DNA of 64,000 bases from JACDAN01 sp963802375 (GCA_963802375.1 CAWDIJ010000010.1:124001-188000); one strand, 5' to 3'; shown: positions 14,767 to 24,290, counted from the stretch's first letter. Translations and numbers: made by a program. The notes: a model not told the origin generated them from the letters alone.

Positions 14767-15936
14767 GTGCCGACGACCGGGCTGCCGTTCCGCGTTTTCT
14801 TCTTCTGGTTCGGCTCGGTCGCGTGGTTCGACCAGGATGCGACGGGCGGTCGGGTGTTCGGCTCCGGGTCGCTCGAGCAGGTGTGGCCCGACGTGGCGTC
14901 GATGATGGTCGCCGACCACGGCGACCAGGCACCCATCGATCGGGCCTATCCGGTTTCACCCACGGTGCTGCGCATCTCTCGTCGCTCCAACCGCCTCGGT
15001 GAGATCGCCGCCAACGTCGATGTGCTGCGCGGGGTCGCCGTGCCGTCGCCGGTCGACGCATTCGCGATCGTCAGCGGAAATCGGCAGGTGATCTCCTGGG
15101 ATCCGGGTCCCGTGGTCATGACGCTCGACCCACCTGGCCAGAGCCTGCAGCTCATCGATCTGCGCACGGGTCTTCGAGGCCCGGCGGCGCCGTTCGGCTG
15201 GAGCAATCCCGACTTCCCGATCCTCGCCATCCCGGGTGAGCCGGTGCGCCGCTTCTGGAACAGCGTTCCGGCGCAGGTGGAGTCGCGCGCGGCTGACGGC
15301 AGCCAAGTGATGCAGAACCTGTCTGACGTGTTCCCGCAGCTGCCACTGTCGGGCGTGGAAGCGGCGACTGTGATGTACGGCGACTTCCGGCGGCCGGCGG
15401 TGTCCCGGCTCACCGCCGAGCTCGACGACGGCGAGCTGGCCGTGCTGGCCAGCGCGGCACGGATCGTCGGCGACGACGGACCCCGCCTGCTCGCCGTGCT
15501 GTCGATCCTGACCAGTGCGTCACCGGGGGCCTACCACCCGGAAGGCCGTTACGGCATTGCCCACATGTCTGCGGCGCAGCTGCTCGCCGGCGGGTGGCCC
15601 GAACCCCCCGAGGCGATCATCCGTGCCGGCGCCGAGCGCCAGTTCGAGGTGCTCGGTCAGTACCTGGCGACCCTCGCTCCGACGTCGACGGACCGCGCCG
15701 GGAAGCTGCTCGCGCTGCTCGCCACTGGCCAACCCGTCGCCAGCGACGACGACGCGACCGTCGTGGTCCCCGCCCCGATCCCCTCGCGGCTGCAGAACCT
15801 GATCCCGGTCGGTGCCGGCGGCGTCCCCGCCGACCAGATCACGCTCGGTGACCTCCAACGGATGGTCGACGAGCTGCTCGAAGGTCCGGGGGGTCGAGAG
15901 CTGTTCGGGCGGATGCGCCACACCTCCTTCGCCTGA
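14767..15936 (+). CDS. Hypothetical protein with possible lysozyme-like segment
   Basis: The protein is 389 aa in one uninterrupted frame from GTG 14767 (VPTTGLPFRVFFFWFGSVAW). I do not recognise the family. The N-terminal third is beta-rich with many Val, Pro and Trp residues (VVMTLDPPGQSLQLIDL). At residues 250-310 a helical stretch (ARIVGDDGPRLLAVLSILTS, then HPEGRYGIAHMSAAQLLAGG) loosely resembles the G-x-YG-x-x-x-M-S pattern of lytic transglycosylase folds, but no catalytic Glu is clearly placed. The C-terminus (RLQNLIPVGAGGVPADQITL) looks like an autonomous small helix pair. No signal peptide is evident. Divergent from glgE and convergent with the methyltransferase. Confidence 0.55.
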   Translation: MPTTGLPFRVFFFWFGSVAWFDQDATGGRVFGSGSLEQVWPDVASMMVADHGDQAPIDRAYPVSPTVLRISRRSNRLGEIAANVDVLRGVAVPSPVDAFAIVSGNRQVISWDPGPVVMTLDPPGQSLQLIDLRTGLRGPAAPFGWSNPDFPILAIPGEPVRRFWNSVPAQVESRAADGSQVMQNLSDVFPQLPLSGVEAATVMYGDFRRPAVSRLTAELDDGELAVLASAARIVGDDGPRLLAVLSILTSASPGAYHPEGRYGIAHMSAAQLLAGGWPEPPEAIIRAGAERQFEVLGQYLATLAPTSTDRAGKLLALLATGQPVASDDDATVVVPAPIPSRLQNLIPVGAGGVPADQITLGDLQRMVDELLEGPGGRELFGRMRHTSFA

Positions 15937-15953
15937 TCCCGCGCAGCCTGTGC

Positions 15954-16688
15954 TCAGCGTCGAGCGCAGTCGGCGGCGATGACCAGGAATGCCGGCCGAT
16001 CGCGTTCCTCCTCCAACGCCGGCGTCGCGGCGACCTGTTCGACGGTCGGGGTCCAGTCGATGAGGCGGTGGATGACGAAGCCGGCTTCGATCAGGGTGTT
16101 GACGATGGTGCCGGTGGAGCGGAACCACTTGCGGACACCCGGCACCAACCAGTTGGTCGTTCTTTCACCTTCATCCGCGAAGTGGTCGACCGGCCACGCC
16201 CGCACTCCCTCGATGTCGACGAAGTCGGAGCGCGTGGATGCCATGAACACCGGATGCTCCGTCGTGAGAACGAGGCGGCCGCCGGGGCGCAGCGCGTCGT
16301 GAACAGCTCGTGCGAAGCGGGGCAGGTCGGCGATGTAGTGGAGGACGAGCGCGCTGTACGCCAGGTCGAATGCGGCGGGCGGCAGCACGAGCTCGTTCAG
16401 GTCGATGAGCTCGTAACGAACGCCCGGCGCGTCCGTCGACGTCTGCGCTCGCTCGAGCATGCGCGCCGACCCGTCGAGCGCGAGCACGTCCGTCGCGCCA
16501 GCACTGACCGCCCAGCGAGCGAAGGCGCCGAAGCCGCATCCGAGATCGACGACGCGCGCCCCGACGAGCTCGGGCAGGAGGGCGCGAACCGACGACCATT
16601 CCGGCGCCCCGTCCAGCCCGCGCATCGAGCGCCCGAGCTGCTCGTAGGCGGCGAAGAAGTTCCGGTCGTCGTAGATGTTCTCCGTCAC
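15954..16688 (-). CDS. Class I SAM-dependent methyltransferase
   Basis: The protein is 244 aa, intact, starting MTENIYDDRNFFAAYEQLGR. Motif I is VVDLGCGFGAFARWA, motif II is DVLALDGSARML, then YELIDLNELVLPPAAFDLAYSA and the post-motif LRPGGRLVLTTEHPVFMA. This is the Methyltransf_11/25 architecture of small-molecule methyltransferases. NIYDDRNFFAAYEQL-type starts are seen in proteins annotated as generic or ubiquinone-like methyltransferases. The substrate cannot be read from the sequence. It ends 17 bp from the convergent hypothetical gene and may share a transcript with the two upstream minus-strand genes, although a gap of about 70 bp intervenes. Confidence 0.85.
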   Translation of the reverse strand: MTENIYDDRNFFAAYEQLGRSMRGLDGAPEWSSVRALLPELVGARVVDLGCGFGAFARWAVSAGATDVLALDGSARMLERAQTSTDAPGVRYELIDLNELVLPPAAFDLAYSALVLHYIADLPRFARAVHDALRPGGRLVLTTEHPVFMASTRSDFVDIEGVRAWPVDHFADEGERTTNWLVPGVRKWFRSTGTIVNTLIEAGFVIHRLIDWTPTVEQVAATPALEEERDRPAFLVIAADCARR

Positions 16689-16761
16689 CGACGCGGACGG
16701 TATTGCTGACGCGCCCGAACGACGTCGGGATCTGCGAGGTCGAGCAGCTGAGCGGCGGAGC

Positions 16762-17542
16762 TCAGGCCGCTCTGGCCTGCATGTTGGCAGTGTTCGCGTA
16801 GGCGAGCAGCTCGGCGACCCACGCGGTGAACAGGTCGAACACCTGGATCACGAGCGACTGGCAGCGGGAGCGCTGGCTGTCGTCCAGGTCGATGGCCGCC
16901 ACCTTGGCGTCGTCGTTCCCCGTCCGAGCGTGACCGGACTCGAGGGCCAGGTGGAAGTCGCCGAGGTAGCGCAGCTCGATTCTTTCATCGCGCTCGACTC
17001 GCCGCCGCGAGATCAGCGGTGTACGTGAACAGCACGTTGCCGGCCTCCTCGATCGCTTCGATCACGACGAGGCGCTCGATCGGTGCGGCGTCGATCACGA
17101 TGTGAGCGAGCCTGGCGGCAAGCAACCGGTTGACCGCCATCCGGGCGCTGTAGAGCTCCCGCAGCACGTCCGTGGTCGATCGCCGTGCATCGTGGCCGAG
17201 CGCAGACACATCGTCCAGATACCACGGCCAGTGGTGGTCGTCTTCGTAGGTGTGCACGTTGACAAGGGCCTGGTAAGGGTCATCGGATGACTCGTCGCGC
17301 AGCACATACCGGTTGAGGTCACCGAAGTCCATGATGAACGGCGCCATGCACGGCACGAGCTTGGCGGTTTGGATCGCTCGCATCACGTTGCGCATCCAGC
17401 CGAGCGTGGACACGCCGCCGCGCTGTCGCTTGGCGAACGCCTGGAAAACCACTGACGTTGCACCCGCAGTCGGGGCAGTCAGTGCGTGCAGGGATCGCAG
17501 TCCGCGGACGTGATCACGGGCTGAGGCGAGCGACCAACGCAT
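16762..17542 (-). CDS. Heme-oxygenase-fold-like protein, possible diiron enzyme (frameshift near 16990)
   Basis: This helical protein is about 259 aa. It starts MRWSLASARDHVRGLRSLHA. Candidate metal ligands recur in helices as in the HO-like oxidase superfamily: VNVHTYEDDHHWPWYLDD, VIEAIEEAGNVLF, and, after a frame change, ELRYLGDFHLALESGH. It ends ANTANMQARAA. HO-like diiron enzymes act on lipids or small amino-acid-derived substrates, but no substrate can be inferred here. The 5' end overlaps the 3' end of the upstream gene by about 29 bp, so the two probably form an operon. The family call rests on the spacing of His/Glu residues and the helical pattern, not on a recognised signature. Confidence 0.45.
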
Positions 17543-18062
17543 CCGCGTCGACGGGGACCACCTCGGAATCGTGGGCGCCGGGTTCGCGGATGAGCTCGCC
17601 GGCTACGGCGAATCCGACCGCACCCCACGATGCGCCGTTCAGCTCGACCGTCAACGACCGCACGTGCCGGCGCACGATCGCCAACTTCCAATCGGGCTGC
17701 ACGGTGGCGATCTCGTCGAGATCGAACGAGAGCACGAGCGCGGCGGCGTCGCCGAGCAGTTCGCCGGTGGTCAACGCGCAGGCTGCCGTTGTGTCCGTGA
17801 CGAGGAGGACGCCATCACCCTTGCCCAGGTCCACGATGTGCGTGTCCTCGCCGTATGCCGGTCGGCCCTCGTCGTCGGTGGCGACGCCGGCCATGGCGGT
17901 CACCTTCCACCATTGCGGCTCAGTCTCCTCGGGCCGGGGCTCGGGACAACCATCGGTCACCGCCCGACCCAGGGCCGCGGCGAGGGTGTTGTCCGCCGCA
18001 TCGTCGAGCAGCGCGAAGGAGGGGCAGTAGGAGCCACCGTCGGCGGCGAGACCATCATCCAC
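17514..18062 (-). CDS. Hypothetical protein (182 aa)
   Basis: The protein starts MDDGLAADGGSYCPSFALLD and ends VVPVDADALVARLSP. It is acidic, contains the short Trp-rich piece EPQWWKVTAMAG, and has alternating beta strands (THIVDLGKGDGVLLVTDTTA). No signal peptide, membrane span or known motif is visible. It overlaps the following HO-like gene and is divergent from the SDR gene with 45 bp between starts, so all three may be controlled from the same short region. I cannot assign a function. Confidence 0.55.
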   Translation of the reverse strand: MDDGLAADGGSYCPSFALLDDAADNTLAAALGRAVTDGCPEPRPEETEPQWWKVTAMAGVATDDEGRPAYGEDTHIVDLGKGDGVLLVTDTTAACALTTGELLGDAAALVLSFDLDEIATVQPDWKLAIVRRHVRSLTVELNGASWGAVGFAVAGELIREPGAHDSEVVPVDADALVARLSP

Positions 18063-18107
18063 GACATCTCGCTACCAGAAGATCGGGCGTCTGCCACGAT
18101 GCGACGC

Positions 18108-18821
18108 ATGAGCGAGCGGTCAGACCTGAAGGTGGCGGTCATCACCGCCGGCGGCAGCGGGATGGGTGCGGCGGCGGCCCGGCGCCTGCGTGAGGACGGG
18201 TTCGAGGTGGCGATCCTGTCGTCGTCGGGCAAGGGTGAGGCGTTGGCGGGTGAGCTCGGCGGGTTCGGCGTCACCGGCTCGAACCGGTCCGAGGACGACG
18301 TGCGGCGCCTCGTCGACGGGGCGACGGAGCGCTGGGGTCGCGTCGACGCCCTCGTCAACAGCGCTGGGCATGGTCCCCGCGGGCCGTTGCTCGAGCTGAG
18401 CGACGAGGACTGGCACGGTGGGCTCGACGTCTATCTGCTGCCGGTCATCCGGAGCACCCGCCTCGTGGCGCCGATCATGCAGGCCCAGCAGTCGGGATCG
18501 ATCGTCAACATCTCGACCTACGCCACGTTCGAGCCTGATCCGGCGTTTCCGACCTCGGGTGTGTTCCGGGCGGGTTTGGCGGCGTTCACGAAGCTCTTCG
18601 CCGACCGATACGCCGCAGACGGCATGCGGATGAACAACGTGCTGCCCGGTTTCATCGACAGCCTGCCGGAGTCGGACGAGCGGCGCCGGCAGGTTCCCAT
18701 GCAGCGGTACGGACACACGGCCGAGATCGCCGCCACGATCGCCTTCCTCGTCTCCGACGGCGCCGGCTACATCACGGGCCAGAACGTGCGCGTGGACGGC
18801 GGCATCACCCGCTCCGTCTGA
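18108..18821 (+). CDS. Short-chain dehydrogenase/reductase-fold protein lacking the usual Tyr-Lys pair
   Basis: The protein is 237 aa, intact, starting MSERSDLKVAVITAGGSGMG (ATG 18099 is an alternative three codons upstream). The Rossmann motif is TAGGSGMGAAAARRL, the NAG-equivalent is VNSAGHGPRG, the catalytic Ser region is SIVNISTYA, and the C-terminus is GYITGQNVRVDGG, all typical of FabG-like SDRs. Where YxxxK is expected the sequence reads TSGVFRAGLAAFTKLF: Ser replaces Tyr and Arg replaces Lys, in an uninterrupted frame. It may therefore be a non-canonical or non-catalytic SDR. Its 3' end faces phoX across a palindrome. Confidence 0.85.
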   Translation: MSERSDLKVAVITAGGSGMGAAAARRLREDGFEVAILSSSGKGEALAGELGGFGVTGSNRSEDDVRRLVDGATERWGRVDALVNSAGHGPRGPLLELSDEDWHGGLDVYLLPVIRSTRLVAPIMQAQQSGSIVNISTYATFEPDPAFPTSGVFRAGLAAFTKLFADRYAADGMRMNNVLPGFIDSLPESDERRRQVPMQRYGHTAEIAATIAFLVSDGAGYITGQNVRVDGGITRSV

Positions 18822-18823
18822 CG

Positions 18824-18871
18824 TTCTGTCCGTAGCGATCGTTCGTTGTGATGCGATCTCTGCGGACAGAA
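18824..18871. repeat. Long imperfect palindrome between convergent genes (family A, copy 1)
   Basis: The left arm TTCTGTCCGTAGCGATCG (18824-18841) pairs with the right arm ending GCGGACAGAA (18871) with two mismatches over 18 bp, around a loop of about 12 bases. It fills the gap between the SDR and phoX stops. A related copy lies at 24291-24334. There is no T-tract, so it is either a bidirectional terminator of the actinobacterial type or a repeated palindromic element. Confidence 0.7.
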
Positions 18872-18876
18872 GCGGG

Positions 18877-20812
18877 TCAGGTGCCGATCTTGCCGCCGTC
18901 GTCCTTCGTGATGACGATGCATGCCGAGCGGGGTCGTCCGCCGGCCGGTCCGTCGGGCCAGGAGCTGAACTGTTCGGGTTTGCCGGAGAGTTCGAGCCGC
19001 TGGGCGCTTCGCCCGGGTGCTGGATTCCGACGAACATGGTTCGCTCGTCCGGCGTCATGAAGGCGCCGGTGATCTCGCAGACGTTCGGGCCGACGAGGAA
19101 CCGGCGTGTCTCCTTCGTCGTCGGGTCGGCGGCCAGCATCTGGTTGTTCCCGAACCCGGCGTACGCCCCCGAGTTGATCGTGCTGCCGGACACGTCGGTC
19201 TGGATCCACAGGCGCCCACTCGGGGCGACGTAGATGCCGTCCGGTGAGCCGTACTTGTCGCCGACGATCGTCGACCCGGTGGCAGGGTTGGCGGGATCCC
19301 CGGCGAGGGCGAAGATGTCCCAGTAGAACGTCGGCTCGTCGAAGTCGTGCTCGTAGGCCCAGCGGATGACGTGGCCGTAGGGGTTCGGCGCCCGCGGGTT
19401 GGCGGCGTCGGAAAGTGGCACCGGCAGCCCGGACCGCGGGTTGGTCGCGGTCGTGCCGCGCGCCGTGTTGTTGGTCAGCGTGGCGATCGCCGTGAGATGA
19501 CGGGGGAACGTGTCGATCCACTCTGGCCGGTCCATCGGCGTCGCCCCGGCGGCGTCGGCGGCACCGCGCGTGTTGATCAGGATGTCGTTCAAGCTCCATG
19601 CGGCGAGCGCCGGGTTGTCCGGAGTCAGCGGCAACCACTCGCCCCACCCGTCACTGAGGAACTTGGCGACATACAACACGCCGTCGTCGAGCGGGTTGAT
19701 GCCCTCGCGCATGGCCCGCTTCCACGGCTGGTTGGAGACGTAGCGATAGATGTACTCGAACTGCTCGTCGTCGCCGGTGTACACGACGACTCGCCCGTCA
19801 CGGGTCTCCTGCACCCAGGCGCCCTCGTGCTTGATGCGTCCGAGCGCCGTGCGCTTGACCGGCGTCGACTCCGGGTCGAACGGATCGATCTCCACCACCC
19901 ACCCGAAGCGGTTCGGCTCGTTCGGCTCGGTGTCGGTGCGGAAGCGGGCATCGGTGGTGTGCCAGAGGTAGCCGGCACCGGCGGCGTTGATCCCGTAGCG
20001 CCGCTCCAACGGGGTCGGCGTGCCGTTCTTGCGGAAGTAGCCGTTGAAGTTCTCCTCGCAGGCGAGGTACGTCCCCCACGGCGTGAATCCCATCGCGCAG
20101 TTGTTGATCGTGCCCAACACCGTCATGCCAGCCGGGTCGGCCGCCGTCTTCACGCGGTCGTCGCCGGCAACCGGCCCACCGATCGACATGGGCGTCTGCC
20201 CGGTGATCCGGCGGGCATACGGCGAGGGCCTCACCACCTCCCACGTGTGGTCGTTGCCACGGCCGCGGCGGAGTGGATGATGTTGACGCCGTGGGCGTTC
20301 TGCGACTTCGCCGTCTTCTCCGCGGTCCAGTTGGCCGTCCCGTCGGGGAACAGCAACACGTCGTCGGTGTACTCGCTGTTCTGCACCAACAGGCCCTCAC
20401 GGGAACTGTTGCGGATCGGGAAGTACACGACCCCGTCGTTGTGCATGCCCCACTGCTGGGCCTGGTCGGCGGCGCTGTTGCTGGCGTCCGGCGCGAACGC
20501 CGGGCCATCCGACACCGGATCGCCCCACGCGATCAGCACCCGCGCCGTGTATCCCGATGGGACCACCACCGCATCGGCGGACGACACTGGGATCGCCGTG
20601 AACCCGAGCGAGGTCGATCGCGCCGCTGAGCCGACCGCGCTCCGCGCTTGCGCGGGGACGGCATCGAGGAGGGCACTGATTCCAGAGAGCGCAGCCGCGC
20701 CTGCCACCCCGCCACCGATCACCGCACGGCGCGAGAGTCTCGCCGCGACGACCTCATGGATGGTCTCGTTCTCGGACGTGTTCGAGATCACGTTGTCGTC
20801 GACGATCGACAT
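18877..20812 (-). CDS. phoX: PhoX-family alkaline phosphatase, Tat-exported (frameshifts near 20265 and 18985)
   Basis: PhoX (DUF839) is a secreted, Ca/Fe-dependent phosphatase that releases phosphate from organic phosphoesters. The protein is about 645 aa. After MSIVDDNVISNTSENETIHE comes a Tat signal (LSRRAVIGGGVAGAAAL). The mature part has SLGFTAIPVS, WGDPVSDGPAF, GMHNDGVVYFPI, NNCAMGFTPWGTYLACEENF, RFGWVVEIDPFDP, KHEGAWVQETRDGRVVVYTG and PDGIYVAPSGRLWIQTD, in the family order; the C-terminus is QFSSWPDGPAGGRPRSACIV. ATG 20812 has a strong upstream AGGAGGGGAG. A four-unit PHO box lies 84 bp upstream, implying induction by phosphate starvation. Confidence 0.92.
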
Positions 20813-20895
20813 GCGTTGCTCCCCTCCTGACGAGTTGACGTCCGCTCCGGCCACCGCTGGCCGGCGCCGCGTGAAGCTCGCAGAGGCGGCCGTCC

Positions 20896-20939
20896 GCTCG
20901 CTGACTGCAACCTGAACGGAAGGTGACATTACCGCGAAC
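20896..20939 (-). promoter_or_regulatory. PHO box (PhoP site), four 11-bp direct repeats, phoX side
   Basis: Read on the minus strand, four contiguous 11-mers are GTTCGCGGTAA, TGTCACCTTCC, GTTCAGGTTGC and AGTCAGCGAGC. Each begins with an N-[G/T]-T-C-[A/G] core at exact 11-bp spacing, the arrangement of actinobacterial PhoP boxes. The site ends 84 bp before the phoX ATG. Confidence 0.75.
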
Positions 20940-20990
20940 AAACGACTGACGATTCCGCCACGCCGAACGGCGCCGGGACGGAGTTCGAGT

Positions 20991-21034
20991 GTTCATCCGC
21001 TGGTCGCTCGGGCGTCAATTGGCTGTCATTCCGG
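20991..21034 (+). promoter_or_regulatory. PHO box (PhoP site), four 11-bp direct repeats, phoD side
   Basis: Four contiguous 11-mers on the plus strand are GTTCATCCGCT, GGTCGCTCGGG, CGTCAATTGGC and TGTCATTCCGG. All carry TC at positions 3-4 with exact 11-bp phase, as in Streptomyces PHO boxes (consensus near GKTCAYYYRSG). The site ends 90 bp before the phoD ATG. With the box at 20896-20939 it accounts for the regulatory part of the 312-bp gap between phoX and phoD; I see no other gene there. Confidence 0.75.
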
Positions 21035-21124
21035 CGTGTTGGTCTTGGATCAACGCCGGTCCGCTTGGCGCGACAATTCCCACATCGGAGCCGCCGTAGC
21101 GGCTCGGCATGAGTGGAGGATCCC

Positions 21125-22698
21125 ATGACTGAGATCGACCGCCGGACGCTGCTGAGAAATGCCGCCGCGGGCTCCGTTCTGATCGCCTTCGGCGGTGCGA
21201 AGGCGCTCGATCGTGGTTCGCCCGTCGAGCCGTCGTTGTCCGCCGATCCATTCACGCTCGGCGTCGCCTCCGGCGACCCATTGCCCGACAGCGTCGTGCT
21301 GTGGACTCGGCTGGCGCCCGAACCGCTGACGCCGTCGGGCGGGCTCGCCGGAGTCGGCAACGTGCGGGTCGCATGGGAGGTGGCCGAAGACGCCGCCATG
21401 CAGCGCGTCGTCCGCCGTGGCCGAGCCGTAGCTGCCGCCGACCTCGCACACGCGGTCCACGTCGACGCCGGCGGACTCCGGCCAGGGCGCCAGTACTGGT
21501 ATCGGTTCATGGTCGGGGACTGGGCGACCGAGCCAGCGAGAACGCGCACGGCGCCGGCGCACGATGCGGTCGACGCCGTCAACTTCGCCTTCTGCACGTG
21601 CCAGAAGTGGGAAGACGGCTTCTACAACGCGTTCGCCCATCTCGCCGACGAGGATCTCGATGTCGTCCTGCACCTCGGCGACTACACGTACGAGTACGGC
21701 ATCGACCCGGCCACCGGGGGCGTGCGCGGCGTCAGCCTTCCCGCCGAGTACGCCGAGGAGACGGTCACGCTCGACCAGTTCCGACTGCGCCACGCCCTCT
21801 ACAAGACCGATGCCGACCTGCAACTGGCGCACGCCCGGTTCCCGTGGGTCACCGTGTGGGACGACCACGAGGTGGACAACGACTACACCGCCGACATCCC
21901 GGAAGACGGCACGCCGCCGGAGCAGTTCCGCCTCCGCCGGATCGCCGGGTACCAGGCGTTCTACGAGCACCTGCCGTTGCGGTCGGTGGCCCGACCGGAT
22001 CGGCGCGGGCAAAGCGAGCTGTACCGGGCGATCACCTGGGGTTCGATGGCCGAGTTCGACGTCGTCGACACCCGCCAGTACCGCAGCGACCACCCCTGCG
22101 GCGACGGCGAGCACGCCCGTTGCGACGAGTCGTTCGACCCAAGCCAGACGATGCTCGGCGACCGTCAGGAGCGCTGGCTGGAGTCACGGATGCGGCGCAA
22201 CCGAGCGCGGTGGACCGTGCTCGCCAACCAGGTCATGGTCACCGAGCTCGACCACGATCCCGGCCCCGGACGGTCCACTGGCAGGACTCGTGGGACGGCT
22301 ATCCGGTGGCGCGGCAACGGATGCTCGAGACGCTGACGACCCAGCGCAACCCGGTGATCATCACCGGCGACTGGCACTCGACGTTCGTCAACGACATCAA
22401 GTTCGACTACCAGAGCGGTGGTTCCCCGACGGTGGCCACCGAGGTCATCGCGCCGGCGGTCACGTCGAACGGGGACGGTCCCGTCTACGGCCCGTACTAC
22501 GGACCGATGATCGCCTGGAACCCGCACATCAAGTACTTCGAGGGTGACCTCAAGGGGTACGTCCGGTGCCGAGCCGACGCGAGGAAACTCGACATCGACG
22601 TTCGCTTCGTCGACTTCGTCGGAGCACCAGGTGCCGGCATCACCACCGCCGCCAGCTTCACCGTCGAGGACGGGCAACCGGGCGCTCAGCCAGCCTGA
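21125..22698 (+). CDS. phoD: PhoD-family alkaline phosphatase/phosphodiesterase, Tat-exported (frameshift near 22270)
   Basis: PhoD is an exported Ca/Fe phosphatase that hydrolyses phosphomonoesters and diesters such as teichoic acids. The protein is about 524 aa. Its Tat signal is DRRTLLRNAAAGSVLIAFGG. Family motifs are FTLGVASGDPLPDSVVLWTR (N-terminal PhoD domain), CTCQKWEDGFYNA, VLHLGDYTYEYG (metal Asp), VTVWDDHEVDNDY (metal Asp/His) and, after a frame change, VIITGDWHSTFVND. The C-terminus ends FTVEDGQPGAQPA, overlapping the 3' end of the AraC gene by 13 bp. ATG 21125 has a GGAGG site; an in-frame GTG at 21113 is less likely. Confidence 0.92.
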
Positions 22699-23636
22699 TC
22701 GCGTCGAGCCGGGAGTTGGCGTACTCGACGCGGGGACGTTCCGGTGTAGCGCTTGAACACCCGGCCGAAGGAGGCGTCGGACTCGTAGCCGACGGCAGAG
22801 GCGACCTCGGCGACGGTTCGATCGCTGCGGTGGAGGAGGTCGACGGCGAGCTGCATCCGGACGTCGGTCACGTAGGCGATCACCGGTTGGCCGAGGAGCT
22901 CGCGGAAACGTGCCGCGAACGCCGAGCGGGACATCGCCGCATGCGACGCCAGCGACCCGACGGTCCACGGCTCCGCTGGCGCGGCGTGAAGCGCGGCGAG
23001 CGCCGGACCGAGCTGTGGATCGCCCATCGCGCGCAGCCACGCGGAGCCGTTTGCTTCACCACTCGTCATGCAGTGGCGGATGGCCTGCATGACGAGGATG
23101 TCGCAGAGCCGGCTGATGACGGCCTCGCTTCCTACCTCGCGGCCGCGCACCTCCTCGGCCAGCAGGTCGAGCGTGGCATCGAGCGCCGTACGGCGAGCCG
23201 TGCGGACGTGAACCACGGGCGGGAGACCGTCCAGCAGGCGGCGGGCACTGGGGTGCTCCACTCGCAGTCCCCCGCACACCAACTCGGTGAGCGGGCCGTC
23301 GCCTCCATAGCGCAAGACGGCGTAGTGCTCGGATTGCTCGTCGTGCGGGAGGTCAGGGATGATCGGGTGCTCGTGTGGTCCTCCTGCCTCGATGCGGTGA
23401 CCGGCGCCGTGCGGGACGAGGACGAGGTCGCCGGACTCGAGCGCACGACGATCACCTCCGACGACCAGTTCGCAGTGGCCCGACGTGACCGCGTGAAACC
23501 ACACGCAACCCGGCATCGGGGGCACGGTTCCACCCCACGGTTCACGGAGGTAGGACGGGCAATAGAAGACTCCAGTGATCGTGATGTCACGCAAGGCATC
23601 GGCGACGGCCGGGACGGTGACGGTGTCGAGGACCAC
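22686..23636 (-). CDS. AraC-family transcriptional regulator with cupin sensor domain
   Basis: The protein is 316 aa, intact. The N-terminal 170 residues are an AraC-type cupin sensor (FYCPSYLREPWG, VWFHAVTSGHCELVVGGD, GDLVLVPHGAGHRIEAG). The C-terminal 100 residues hold two HTH motifs: WTVGSLASHAAMSRSAFAAR and VAEVASAVGYESDASFGRVF, ending KRYTGTSPRRVRQLPAR. Such regulators usually control a divergent neighbour; here that is the PNPOx-like gene about 110 bp away. Inducer unknown. Confidence 0.88.
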   Translation of the reverse strand: MVLDTVTVPAVADALRDITITGVFYCPSYLREPWGGTVPPMPGCVWFHAVTSGHCELVVGGDRRALESGDLVLVPHGAGHRIEAGGPHEHPIIPDLPHDEQSEHYAVLRYGGDGPLTELVCGGLRVEHPSARRLLDGLPPVVHVRTARRTALDATLDLLAEEVRGREVGSEAVISRLCDILVMQAIRHCMTSGEANGSAWLRAMGDPQLGPALAALHAAPAEPWTVGSLASHAAMSRSAFAARFRELLGQPVIAYVTDVRMQLAVDLLHRSDRTVAEVASAVGYESDASFGRVFKRYTGTSPRRVRQLPARRDQAG

Positions 23637-23748
23637 GAGACCATCGTGTCAGGGAATGACCACAGCCGCCACCGTCATGGACGATCGGCACAGAATGACG
23701 GACGGGCTGCCATTGAAACGCCGGGTCTCAATCCTGATGCTGGACGAC

Positions 23749-24267
23749 ATGACCACCACCACGTCAACCACAGAGCCCACCCACACCGTCTTCCACCCGG
23801 ATCCGCTGGCGATCCGTCGAGCGATCGAGCGTCGCTCGGTCGCCACGTTGGCCACCGTTTCGGCGATCGGTCGGCCACACGTCGCGACCGTGCTCTACCA
23901 GTGCGCCGATGACGCCTTGTTCGTCAGCACCCACGGCGAGAGTCGCAAGGCCCGCAACATCGCCGACAACGGCGTCGCCGCAGTGACCATCGCCGTGCGA
24001 CGCCTGCCGATCGGTCCACCCGCCAGCATCCAGTTCCAGACGTCCGCAGAGGTCCTCGCCAACGACGACTCCGAGATCAAGCTCCTCGCCGCGGCGGGCA
24101 GGCTCGACCGGATCACTGCCCACGGCGAGCTGACCCTCGAAGGCGCCTGCTTCCTCCGACTGGCGCTCCCGGCCCGCGCCCTCACGTACGCGCTGGGAAT
24201 GTCACTGTGGCGGGCCATGCGCAACCCGCTCGACGCGGCCGGCGAAGTCAACCTGCGCTCCGATTGA
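23749..24267 (+). CDS. Pyridoxamine 5'-phosphate oxidase-like split-barrel (FMN/F420-binding) protein
   Basis: The protein is about 172 aa from ATG 23749 (MTTTTSTTEPTHTVFHPDPL); ATG 23737 is an in-frame alternative. The split-barrel strands are RSVATLATVSAIGRPHVATV, ALFVSTHGESRKARNIADNG, VTIAVRRLP and FQTSAEVLANDD. The SRKARNI pattern is the cofactor-phosphate contact of PNPOx-like flavin or F420 proteins. The substrate is unknown. It is divergent from the AraC regulator, its probable controller, and its 3' end is followed by the second family A palindrome. Confidence 0.75.
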   Translation: MTTTTSTTEPTHTVFHPDPLAIRRAIERRSVATLATVSAIGRPHVATVLYQCADDALFVSTHGESRKARNIADNGVAAVTIAVRRLPIGPPASIQFQTSAEVLANDDSEIKLLAAAGRLDRITAHGELTLEGACFLRLALPARALTYALGMSLWRAMRNPLDAAGEVNLRSD

Positions 24268-24290
24268 CCGTCGGCACCATACGGGCCGAA

